A stretch of DNA of 64,000 nt from Exiguobacterium chiriqhucha RW-2 (lineage in GTDB: Bacteria > Bacillota > Bacilli > Exiguobacteriales > Exiguobacteriaceae): assembly GCF_000416965.1 (NCBI RefSeq), contig NZ_ATCL01000008.1:1-64000 (forward strand), read 5' to 3'. Below the pieces are notes generated by a model. That model did not search any database. It saw only the letters and a program-made list of their open reading frames with translations, and was not told the DNA's origin. The translations under genes were made by a program, and so were the position numbers. Below are positions 57,420-64,000 of the stretch, piece by piece; positions within the stretch are counted from its first letter, which is position 1, and the number at the start of each line of letters is the position of its first letter.

Positions 57420-59045
57420 TTACGATGGAATCCATAACTTCGCAAAATCAAAATACCCAAAGATGTCGATACAGACATCCTTCAACTCGACCGGGAACGG
57501 GATCGTCCGCTCCTCGTTATAGAGCGGAATGAAGTATGACCCTTCTTTCAACTCCCGCTCGATTTGCTGATGGAGCGGCAACCAGTCCTCGAACGGTAGC
57601 TCATCGTACTGACGGACCCGTTCCGTCATCCCATCGATGTGACGCAACAGCTCCCGCGGAGGCGAATAGTCGCTCGTCAAAAATTGCTCGAAGCCGAGCG
57701 AGATATTGCGCTCATAAATCTCGCCATGGACGATTAAGTCGACCCGGTCGAAATACGTCGTATCATGTATCGTGTCCTTGAAACTGACCGGCACCCACTC
57801 ATATGAAATCCCGTGCCGCGTCAACATGTCGGCGATCCACATCGACACCGTCGACGTGAAGTCCGTCTGTTTGATGCGAATCGGACGGTCGAACGTCACC
57901 GCTGGACCATCTGGAATTTCATACGCCTCGCTCGCATCCCCGAGGAAGCCACGGTCGTTCGGGATTTTCCGATCGTCGAGCAACCCCACATCCGGACGAA
58001 TCTCTGCAATCAGACGATGGATGTAATGTCGCGCCTCGTCCCGCTCGAACACACCGCCCGGCTGAGCGTTCAAGAAGACGAGCGTGAATCCGGACGGAGT
58101 CGAGATGTAGCCCGTCTCCCCGGAGTCTCGTGACGAGATGCGGTACGTCGGGTCGTAGCCGTCAGGCACTTGTAAGAACTCCACCCGGTCGAGCAGCGCA
58201 CGGACGCCAAAGTAGTTCTCGAACGCCGCGAGCACCGTCTTCTCGGCATCGTGCCGCTCCAACAGGAACGGCCCCGTGCCGATTGTGTCTTTGGCGATGC
58301 TCGTGTGAATCATCGAGAGCCGTGGCACGAACGAGTTGCGACGACGATCGAGCGTCACATCGACCTGATATGGACCGTTTGACGACACGCGTCGGACGTG
58401 ACGATATGTATGACGATAAGCCGGAGACTGGAAGAGCGCCCGCAAGCTTTTTGTCACGTCTTTACTCGTCATGAGCGAGCCGTCGTGGAAGCGGACTCCC
58501 TTTCGAAGAAACAGCACGAGTGTGTCTCCTTGCCACTCATAGTGATGCGCCAATTCACCCGTCACCTGTCCCGAGGCGTCAATCGTAAACAGTCGATTGA
58601 ACACATTTTGGACGAGATGCGCGCTATGAATATCGGCCGCCTCAAGCGGATGCGTCGTCAAGAAATTGCGCCTTCTCGGAATGATGAGGGCGTCACTCGA
58701 TGTTTGGCTATAGCCGAACTTCTTCTCGAGCTGACGCATGAAGCGCCCGGCCTGCGCCGGTGACCAGTCCCATTCGAGCTGGTTCGTCACGGCCTCAATC
58801 GACTCGGTCTCCATCCGCTTCAATAACTGTTCGGCCAACTCGCTCTCCACATGGCGCAACCAGACGAGCTGACTGACGTTGCCACGTCCGAGCCCGCTCG
58901 TATAGGTGAGCCACCCTTCCTCTTGCCAGCGAAGCAAGTGCCGTCTCGTTTGTTTGGCACTTAAATGGATGGCGTCCGCCATATCCGCAATCGTGTAATG
59001 TCCGTCCCGACATTGCTTCCACAAACTAAATAAGTAGGCATCCAT
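57420..59045 (-). CDS. SgrR-like regulator with solute-binding domain
   Basis: A 541-residue fusion. The N-terminal helix-turn-helix (YTIADMADAIHLSAKQTRRHLLRWQEEGWL) is that of SgrR. The rest is a family 5 extracellular-solute-binding-type domain with LVQNVFNRLFTIDASGQV and DTLVLFLRKGVRFHDGSLMTSKDV. There is no signal peptide, so the binding domain acts in the cytoplasm as a ligand sensor. It is divergent from an MFS transporter, its probable target. It resembles regulators of sugar-phosphate stress or peptide uptake; the ligand is unknown. Confidence 0.88.
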   Translation of the reverse strand: MDAYLFSLWKQCRDGHYTIADMADAIHLSAKQTRRHLLRWQEEGWLTYTSGLGRGNVSQLVWLRHVESELAEQLLKRMETESIEAVTNQLEWDWSPAQAGRFMRQLEKKFGYSQTSSDALIIPRRRNFLTTHPLEAADIHSAHLVQNVFNRLFTIDASGQVTGELAHHYEWQGDTLVLFLRKGVRFHDGSLMTSKDVTKSLRALFQSPAYRHTYRHVRRVSSNGPYQVDVTLDRRRNSFVPRLSMIHTSIAKDTIGTGPFLLERHDAEKTVLAAFENYFGVRALLDRVEFLQVPDGYDPTYRISSRDSGETGYISTPSGFTLVFLNAQPGGVFERDEARHYIHRLIAEIRPDVGLLDDRKIPNDRGFLGDASEAYEIPDGPAVTFDRPIRIKQTDFTSTVSMWIADMLTRHGISYEWVPVSFKDTIHDTTYFDRVDLIVHGEIYERNISLGFEQFLTSDYSPPRELLRHIDGMTERVRQYDELPFEDWLPLHQQIERELKEGSYFIPLYNEERTIPFPVELKDVCIDIFGYFDFAKLWIPS

Positions 59046-59148
59046 GTCCGTTCCCCCTTACCAAAAGTGGACATCGTCCCCTCGATTCGTCCATTTTCAA
59101 GTTCTGTTGTCTTGTTTATGATACAGGTACAGAATGGAAGGTGACAAT

Positions 59149-60384
59149 ATGAAATGGAAAGAAATACCTCGCCCAATTAAAGTTCGACTCATCACATCGT
59201 TTTTCAATCGTTCCGTCTCATTCGCCATCATGCCGTTCATGGCACTGTTGTTCGTCAAAGCGTTCAACGCGTTAATCGCCGGTGTCTTCTTAATCACGCT
59301 CGTCTGCCTCGGCTATGTCATCGGATTGTTGGGCGGCTATCTCGCCGACCGCTTCTCCCGCAAACAATTGCTCGTCCTCACCTCGAGCATCACGGCGGGC
59401 ATGTTCCTCACGATGACGCTTTGCCTTATGATGGACCAGATGATCGTGTTCATGGTCGCGTATACAATTTTCACGGTGACGAGCAACCTCGGACGTCCTG
59501 CCATGAGTGCCATCATCATCGATGCGACGACGCCGGAGAACCGGAAAGCCGTCTATGCCCTCGACTACTGGTTAATCAACTTATCGATTGCAATCGGAAC
59601 AGCCATCGGCGGCTGGCTCTACGTCAGCAATCAGCTGTTACTGTTTTGGATTTTGACCTTGACGTCGTCGACGCTTCCAATCGCCTATGCGATCTTCCTC
59701 GAAGATACGAAGCGGACGTGGACGTCGCAGCGACTGAAACTCGTCTTCGTCGATATCTTCCAAAGCTATCAAATCGCTTGGCGCGACCGCCCGTTTGTCA
59801 AAGTCGTGTTCGGTACGATGTGTATCCTCGCCGCCGAGTTTTCGATGGGGAGCTACGTCGCTGTCCGGCTCGCCGACTCGTTCGAGCCGATGTCCATCAA
59901 CGATTGGGCAATCAACGGGGTGCGGATGTTCAGCCTCATCCAAATCGAGAACACGCTCATCGTCGTCGCGTTGACGTTCATGATTCAACGTCTCGCTTCT
60001 CGCTTCTCCAACAAACAGGCGTTGCTCGGCGGGTTGTTGCTATACATGATCGGGTACGCCGTCATCACGAGTTCCAATTCGATGACGCTCTTGCTCGGGT
60101 TCATGCTTCTCGCAACGTTCGGTGAGTTGCTCTACTCACCTGTCCTGAACACGGAGCAAGCGAATATGATGCCGGAAGACCAACGTGGCGCCTACTCGGC
60201 GTTCGCCGGCACATCGTTCGCTGGTGCCGACTTCATGTCGCGCTCGACGATTCTCATCGGCTCGCTCCTCTCCCCGTTCATGATGAGCGTCTATATCGGT
60301 TTGGTCGTCTGTGTCGGCTGCTTCTTGGTGTATACAGGTATCTATGTGAAAGAAACGTTGGCCTTGAATCAAAAGGCTTCTTAA
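59149..60384 (+). CDS. MFS transporter divergent from an SgrR-like gene
   Basis: A 411-residue transporter with about twelve helices. Visible elements are RLITSFFNRSVSFAIMPFMA in helix 1, GLLGGYLADRFSRKQLLVL (motif A) and SNLGRPAMSAIIIDATTPEN. The order with a divergent SgrR-type regulator recurs in Bacillales. It may export sugars, their phosphates' products or drugs. I chose the ATG at 59149 because GGAAGGTGA is well placed; an ATG at 59134 lies inside that site. Confidence 0.9.
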   Translation: MKWKEIPRPIKVRLITSFFNRSVSFAIMPFMALLFVKAFNALIAGVFLITLVCLGYVIGLLGGYLADRFSRKQLLVLTSSITAGMFLTMTLCLMMDQMIVFMVAYTIFTVTSNLGRPAMSAIIIDATTPENRKAVYALDYWLINLSIAIGTAIGGWLYVSNQLLLFWILTLTSSTLPIAYAIFLEDTKRTWTSQRLKLVFVDIFQSYQIAWRDRPFVKVVFGTMCILAAEFSMGSYVAVRLADSFEPMSINDWAINGVRMFSLIQIENTLIVVALTFMIQRLASRFSNKQALLGGLLLYMIGYAVITSSNSMTLLLGFMLLATFGELLYSPVLNTEQANMMPEDQRGAYSAFAGTSFAGADFMSRSTILIGSLLSPFMMSVYIGLVVCVGCFLVYTGIYVKETLALNQKAS

Positions 60385-60385
60385 A

Positions 60386-60420
60386 TCAAAACGGTCTCTC
60401 ACATGTGAGGGACCGTTTGT
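60386..60420 (+). terminator. Intrinsic terminator
   Basis: AACGGTCTCTCAC / GTGAGGGACCGTT stem with no more than an AT loop, then TTGTATAG. The T run is weak. Confidence 0.7.
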
Positions 60421-60431
60421 ATAGGTTCATT

Positions 60432-60479
60432 TTGAAAAAGATATCAATCTGCGGTATATTTGATAGGTTAACTATCAAA
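60432..60479 (+). promoter_or_regulatory. Promoter with an overlapping palindrome
   Basis: TTGAAA (60432-60437) and TATATT (60455-60460) are 17 bases apart. TTTGATAG and CTATCAAA at 60459-60479 form an inverted repeat that covers the start of transcription and ends just before the AAGGAG ribosome site. It may be an operator or an RNA hairpin. Confidence 0.65.
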
Positions 60480-60493
60480 TAAGGAGAGATACG

Positions 60494-60772
60494 ATGAAGA
60501 AAGCAGTTCTCGCGCTGGTCGCTTCCCTGTTTCTCGTCGCCTGTTCAAACGAAGACGACCTGTCTACATACGAAGAGTATGGCGTGCTCGAAGAGACGAT
60601 TGAAATTGCGCAGTATGAACCGAAAGTCGAGACGGACAACGACGGCAACCGCGTCATCTTATTCTATGAAGGTGAACGTGTCGCCTATAAGAGCGTCTAT
60701 GTGAAAGACGAGCGTCACCTAAAAGTCATCAGTACGGACGATGAGGCCCCGCTCTATAACGGCACACTGTAA
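60494..60772 (+). CDS. Small lipoprotein, unknown function
   Basis: A 92-residue protein with the lipoprotein signal MKKAVLALVASLFLVACSNE; the lipobox is LVAC, so Cys17 is lipidated. The mature part is acidic (EDDLSTYEEYGVLEETIEIA) with a DNDGNRVILFYEGERVAYKS strand pair. It has its own promoter with a palindrome over the transcription start. Homologues are likely in related species, but I do not recognise the family. Confidence 0.78.
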   Translation: MKKAVLALVASLFLVACSNEDDLSTYEEYGVLEETIEIAQYEPKVETDNDGNRVILFYEGERVAYKSVYVKDERHLKVISTDDEAPLYNGTL

Positions 60773-60775
60773 CAC

Positions 60776-60803
60776 ACAGCCACCTTCGCGCGAAGAGGGC
60801 TGT
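60776..60803. terminator. Convergent hairpin, probable terminator
   Basis: ACAGCC-ACCTTCGCGCGAAGAG-GGCTGT folds as nested stems. The lipoprotein gene and the choloylglycine-hydrolase-family gene converge here. Confidence 0.6.
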
Positions 60804-60805
60804 TC

Positions 60806-61780
60806 TCAATTCTCATAATGAATTTGTTGTTGGTATTGTAGGCGATACGTGATCAATCGATCGCTGTCTAACGGTTCATGGAACAGCGACACAGCCGTGA
60901 TTTGGTTGTTGCCATACGTCCGGTAATAATAGATACCGTCGTCGACGTTACAACATGAGGAATAGATGGTGTACTCGTACGTCCCGTCCCCAGCCTCGTT
61001 CAAGCCCCGCGTTTGCATTACCGTATCCAACAGTTTGAAAAATTGACCGACCGCGGACGCCTCGGTCGGTTCGCAGACCGAGTTGAAGGTAGCGAACGTT
61101 GCCCGGACGAAGCGTGATGTCGACGATAAGTCACCCGGCAAGCCTTGCCCGCCTAATCCGAGACAATAGGCATCGAGGTTCAATGTCGGCGCGAACGTAT
61201 TGGCCGGCAGTTTCGTCGAGACGTGCCGATAATCATTCAGATTGAACAGCTGATACTCGAACGACGGATTGTTCGTCAAGACGCCGACTGGATTGTCGTA
61301 CACACGCAACCCGTCCGCCATCGGCTCGACGACAACCGAGGTATCACTGTCGGCGATGATCCAGTGCAGCGGATGAAGCGGGAGCGCGTCACTGAAGTTG
61401 AGATTGATCAGCTGAATCGTCGCCAGTCGCTCTTTCACTTCCTCGATTGTCGCGCATTGTCCGAGGATCCACGGAATGAACTCGAATGAAGAGATGTTGT
61501 CTCTTCCGTCGACTTCCGGCTTGAATACGGCATTCCCTGGGAAGTTCAGCCCGGCCATGCTAAGCCCTTTTTCATTCGTCGCCTCGTAATAGAGCGGGTA
61601 GTCTTCCACGACGGTCGCCATTCCGATCATCGCGTAATGGTTCGCGTTCTCGCCCATCCGTCTGAAGTTGAATGGATAGTGTCGGGGCGTGATCGTCACT
61701 TGTTCGTGATAGGACACGTTCAGGTCTAAGTTTCTGCCGAAGTAGTGGGCGTGCGGAGCGTACGTGATTGCTGTACACAT
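60806..61780 (-). CDS. Linear amide C-N hydrolase, choloylglycine hydrolase family
   Basis: A 324-residue N-terminal nucleophile hydrolase. After loss of Met1, Cys2 is the nucleophile (MCTAITYAPHAHYFGRNLDL, with Arg16 and Asp19). The GLSMAGLNFPGNAVF, VLTNNPSFEYQ and SSTSRFVRATF blocks supply the usual Asn and Arg residues. Family members cleave bile salts or penicillin V. With no gut habitat implied, a penicillin-V-acylase or N-acyl-homoserine-lactone-acylase role is as likely as bile-salt hydrolysis. There is no signal peptide. Confidence 0.92.
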   Translation of the reverse strand: MCTAITYAPHAHYFGRNLDLNVSYHEQVTITPRHYPFNFRRMGENANHYAMIGMATVVEDYPLYYEATNEKGLSMAGLNFPGNAVFKPEVDGRDNISSFEFIPWILGQCATIEEVKERLATIQLINLNFSDALPLHPLHWIIADSDTSVVVEPMADGLRVYDNPVGVLTNNPSFEYQLFNLNDYRHVSTKLPANTFAPTLNLDAYCLGLGGQGLPGDLSSTSRFVRATFATFNSVCEPTEASAVGQFFKLLDTVMQTRGLNEAGDGTYEYTIYSSCCNVDDGIYYYRTYGNNQITAVSLFHEPLDSDRLITYRLQYQQQIHYEN

Positions 61781-61859
61781 AACAAAACTCCTTCCGATCC
61801 AATGCAGACAATAACAGCACTCTTTGTCCTATTCACGTTTTCGTCTGACATCAACCATA

Positions 61860-61893
61860 AGAAAAAACGATGAGGCGTGTGCCACATCGTTCT
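61860..61893 (-). terminator. Terminator of the small membrane gene pair
   Basis: On the minus strand AACGATGTG / CTCATCGTT flanks GCACACGC and is followed by TTTTTTC. Confidence 0.75.
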
Positions 61894-61898
61894 TCATA

Positions 61899-62303
61899 TT
61901 AATTCAGTTCGGTTTCGACCGTTGTGTCCGGCATGAAAAACCAAAGTCCCATCCCTTTTAATCCGAATACGAACGCCAACCCATAATACATGAGGGCTTC
62001 AAGCGAGTAGGTCAACGTATCCATGAAGAACGAGACGAAGAGTCCAATCATCAAGGCGACGATAACACCTCGTAACGCCAGTTCACTTGATTCGCGCCCG
62101 ACGGCACGAGATGCTTCCTCACCAAGTGTCGCCGCGATGTCACGGCGCCAAGCATAAAACAGAGTCGCAGCCAGCGCCAAAGTCATATCTGGCACGTTAC
62201 CACCTAAGACATCCATGATGGTGAGCCCGAGCATCATGAACATCCCGAGTTTCAATGCATCTTCATTTGTATAGGTCACTCGAGGTTTCAAGAACTTGTT
62301 CAT
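61899..62303 (-). CDS. Membrane protein, unknown function
   Basis: A 134-residue protein with four helices in two pairs. The first pair is LKLGMFMMLGLTIMDVLGGN and MTLALAATLFYAWRRDI. A soluble loop with GEEASRAVGRESSELALRG follows, then the second pair. It overlaps the upstream 52-residue gene by four bases. I do not recognise the family. It lacks the charged N-terminal helix and D-P-E-H tail of the paralogous family. Confidence 0.72.
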   Translation of the reverse strand: MNKFLKPRVTYTNEDALKLGMFMMLGLTIMDVLGGNVPDMTLALAATLFYAWRRDIAATLGEEASRAVGRESSELALRGVIVALMIGLFVSFFMDTLTYSLEALMYYGLAFVFGLKGMGLWFFMPDTTVETELN

Positions 62304-62458
62304 AGGACGATGAACCCCACCGTCAACAGACCATATACGAAACCGAGCACGATCACACTGATAGCAATCGATTTATATTGCGGATACTTATGTAAGACGA
62401 CCGCTCCGGCGATCACGTGAATAAACGCGACGATGAACGTCACAATCGCAAAACCCAT
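62300..62458 (-). CDS. 52-residue membrane protein
   Basis: A small protein with two membrane helices (FAIVTFIVAFIHVIAGAVVL and IAISVIVLGFVYGLLTVGF) joined by HKYPQYKS. I chose the ATG at 62458 because GAGGA is correctly spaced; a longer frame from 62500 has no site. It overlaps the 134-residue gene by four bases (ATGA), so both are made together. Confidence 0.7.
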   Translation of the reverse strand: MGFAIVTFIVAFIHVIAGAVVLHKYPQYKSIAISVIVLGFVYGLLTVGFIVL

Positions 62459-62576
62459 TCGGTTGTTCCTCGCTTCCAAAAATAAATAATAGAAAATCAT
62501 GGGAATTCATCCGTTTCCCGGTACAATAAAGACTGCATTCATTATATCAATTTTTGGAAAGAAGGCACATCACATC

Positions 62577-62912
62577 ATGAATTATTCACGTACCGATTTA
62601 TCGACAGAGGAAATGCTCCTCGTCAACAGCGAAGTCGAGAAAAAGAAACGCAGTCTCGTCGTCGCTTACTTGCTTTGGTTCTTCCTCGGCGCGTTAGGCG
62701 CACACCGCTTCTATTTCAAGAAAACAGGGACGGGCATCGCCATGCTCTTGATGGTCGTTTTGACGATTGGTTTCGGCGCTATCATCACAGGCATTTGGGC
62801 GCTCGTCGACGCGTTCCTCATGCCAGGCTGGCAACAACGCGAAGTCGAAGCAATCGAACGCGAGACGATTGCTTCGTTGAAAACACGCTCTGAGCGTCAA
62901 GCTGCTTTTTAA
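62577..62912 (+). CDS. TM2 domain-containing membrane protein
   Basis: A 111-residue protein. A charged N-terminus (about 35 residues) leads to the TM2 domain: VVAYLLWFFLGALGAHRFYF, then KKTGTGIAMLLMVVLTIGFG and GIWALVDAFLMPGW. The G-A-H-R-F-Y motif is diagnostic of TM2. The C-terminal EAIERETIASLKTRSERQAA is helical. TM2 proteins have no settled function. AAGG lies upstream of the ATG. Confidence 0.88.
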   Translation: MNYSRTDLSTEEMLLVNSEVEKKKRSLVVAYLLWFFLGALGAHRFYFKKTGTGIAMLLMVVLTIGFGAIITGIWALVDAFLMPGWQQREVEAIERETIASLKTRSERQAAF

Positions 62913-62917
62913 CGACC

Positions 62918-62951
62918 AAGACGGTCACGCCAACGCGTGACCGTCTTTTCT
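62918..62951. terminator. Bidirectional terminator
   Basis: AAGACGGTCACGC / GCGTGACCGTCTT stem with a CAAC loop and T runs. Confidence 0.88.
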
Positions 62952-62952
62952 A

Positions 62953-63537
62953 TTAAAAACTATTCTCTTTCAAGTAGAACGCAAAGTTCCGGTGCTTCCG
63001 TTCTTTCGTCGCGTAATGAATCCATAGCCACGCGAGCGACTCGAGCTCTCGCGCCAGTTTCAAGTGACGGAGCGTATGGGCGTCGAAGCCGATTTTCGAG
63101 GCGAGGTCTTGAACGGCCCGGACCGACTCCTGCTCGTCACCGGCGATGAACATCATCGACATGTTCGGGTTCTCCAAGTTCTCGACACCGGTCTGATTGA
63201 ACGCCTTGACGATACGGACGTGGGGGGCGAGTTCTTGCAGATGTTCGGCCCCCGATTTTCCTTCCGGTCGCTCGATGGCGTCAAACTCTTTGGCAATCGG
63301 ATTCGTCACATCGATGACGATCTTATCGTCCAAGTCTCGGAGCGATTGAATCAAATCGACGGCCGCCGCGAACGGCGTCGTCAATAACAAAATCTGTGCG
63401 TTCGACGCCACTTCTTGGAGCGACATCGTCCCTTCCCGTTCTGACCGTGTCCCGTACAACACGTCATAGCCGACGTCCTCGAACTTGCGCCCGAGCGTCC
63501 GTCCGACTTTCCCGGCCCCTAAAATACCAATCTTCAT
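62953..63537 (-). CDS. NADPH-dependent F420 reductase-like oxidoreductase
   Basis: A 194-residue Rossmann-fold protein. The N-terminal GILGAGKVGRTLGRKF binds NADP, and LYGTRSERE places basic residues after strand 2 as in NADP-preferring relatives. VIDVTNPIAKE and RIVKAFNQTG are typical of the coenzyme F420-dependent NADP oxidoreductase family (Pfam F420_oxidored). In Bacillota, which mostly lack F420, these are of unknown use. It is followed downstream by the TM2 gene on the other strand. Confidence 0.88.
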   Translation of the reverse strand: MKIGILGAGKVGRTLGRKFEDVGYDVLYGTRSEREGTMSLQEVASNAQILLLTTPFAAAVDLIQSLRDLDDKIVIDVTNPIAKEFDAIERPEGKSGAEHLQELAPHVRIVKAFNQTGVENLENPNMSMMFIAGDEQESVRAVQDLASKIGFDAHTLRHLKLARELESLAWLWIHYATKERKHRNFAFYLKENSF

Positions 63538-63553
63538 ATAGTCCGACTCCCCT

Positions 63554-64000
63554 TCACAGTTCTTCGTCTGTCCGTGTCACCGTGCCGCCAAGTTCAGCCG
63601 CCAGTCCATCGAGCACCGAGTGATCGAACTCTTCCCCGATTGCCATCACCCCGGTCTGTCCGGGCTCGATATTCCCGACCGTCCGCTTGAACGTCTCTTG
63701 AATGCTCTGGACGTGTTTCAAATCTTTCGTTCCTCCGATGAGTCCTCCCGTGAGCGTACCGAACAGAATCCCGAACGGTCCGCCGAGAATCCCGACGGCC
63801 ATCCCGATGAGCGCGCCTTTGGTCGACTTGTTCGTCGGTGTCAGTTGAACGGCATCCTCGAACGAGAAGGCGCCATTGTCCTCACGCTTGATGATGACGA
63901 GTTGTTCGAACCCGACGAGTCCTTCGGCGTGATACTTTTTCAACTTGCTGAACGCTTGATACGAGATCGACTCCTCTGGAAACGTGAACGTGACGATATG
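63554..64000 (-). CDS. DUF1269-type membrane protein, 5' end missing
   Basis: The frame covers the last 148 residues and is open to the right edge, where HIVTFTFPEESISYQAFSKL is still in frame. The middle has a glycine-zipper-like membrane hairpin (GALIGMAVGILGGPFGILFG, then TLTGGLIGGTKDL). The C-terminal MAIGEEFDHSVLDGLAAELG repeats the pattern of the first half. These features fit DUF1269, a small stress-linked membrane family. It lies 16 bases before the F420-reductase-like gene on the same strand. Confidence 0.82.
   Translation of the reverse strand, partial: HIVTFTFPEESISYQAFSKLKKYHAEGLVGFEQLVIIKREDNGAFSFEDAVQLTPTNKSTKGALIGMAVGILGGPFGILFGTLTGGLIGGTKDLKHVQSIQETFKRTVGNIEPGQTGVMAIGEEFDHSVLDGLAAELGGTVTRTDEEL

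Noticed and set aside
59421-60125. A 234-codon plus-strand frame inside the MFS gene
   Set aside because: It overlaps a clear transporter and reads as low-complexity Arg/His text.
62953-63537. Evidence for coenzyme F420 use
   Set aside because: The family name does not show F420 use. No F420 biosynthesis gene is in the window and the fold is shared with many NADP enzymes.

Overview
The window reads as chromosome of a Gram-positive, moderate-GC member of the Bacillales. Exiguobacterium is the best guess, by inference and not by any search. The supporting signs are strong Shine-Dalgarno sites, a glmS self-cleaving ribozyme, a CIRCE-controlled groES-groEL locus beside ydiL-ydiK (an arrangement known from Bacillus), CcpA-type cre sites, a staphyloxanthin-type C30 carotenoid gene (crtP), and many small membrane proteins that look lineage-specific. 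I saw no rRNA, tRNA, CRISPR array, insertion sequence or prophage.

Region 1 (1-4.8 kb): the 5' end of glmS with its ribozyme, a small membrane protein, an exo/endonuclease-phosphatase plus P-loop kinase pair, and five small membrane proteins in tandem. Region 2 (4.8-16.1 kb): two parallel beta-glucoside systems. One is a GntR-controlled PTS (IIA, IIB, 6-phospho-beta-glucosidase, IIC). The other is a LacI-controlled ABC importer with a non-phospho beta-glucosidase. Active-site residues of the two GH1 enzymes match these routes. Region 3 (16.2-20.9 kb): a TetR/DHA2 efflux pair around a palindrome, a pRiA4b ORF-3-like protein and a secreted glucosaminidase-like protein. Region 4 (21-30.6 kb): envelope-stress style modules, namely a two-component system next to a DedA protein, an ABC-2 exporter with a TetR regulator, and a five-gene MacAB-type exporter plus two-component operon. 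Region 5 (30.7-33.6 kb): crtP and a stand-alone LytTR regulator with a membrane partner.

Region 6 (33.6-40.2 kb): two more runs of the small membrane-protein family, flanking an operon of DUF606 transporters with a YeiL-like Crp/Fnr regulator. Region 7 (40.2-46.9 kb): an MFS/MarR pair, an amine oxidase, then a pocket of small genes with four reading-frame lesions: two frameshifts and two in-frame TAG codons. Region 8 (46.9-53.8 kb): a HelD-like ATPase, a regulator fusing a degenerate ABC ATPase domain to LytTR ahead of an ABC-2 exporter, and an AT-rich ArsR/MFS pair. Region 9 (53.8-64 kb): groESL, ydiL, ydiK, an SgrR-like regulator with a divergent MFS protein, a lipoprotein, a choloylglycine-hydrolase-family enzyme, small membrane proteins, an F420-reductase-like oxidoreductase and a partial DUF1269 protein.

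The least explained feature is a family of about fifteen small four-helix membrane proteins spread over six loci. Most carry a charged N-terminal helix, a conserved loop between helices 2 and 3, and a cytosolic tail of the D-P-E-H-V/P-T type. The pseudo-ABC/LytTR regulator with a one-turn direct repeat upstream of its transporter is the other strong candidate for something little described.
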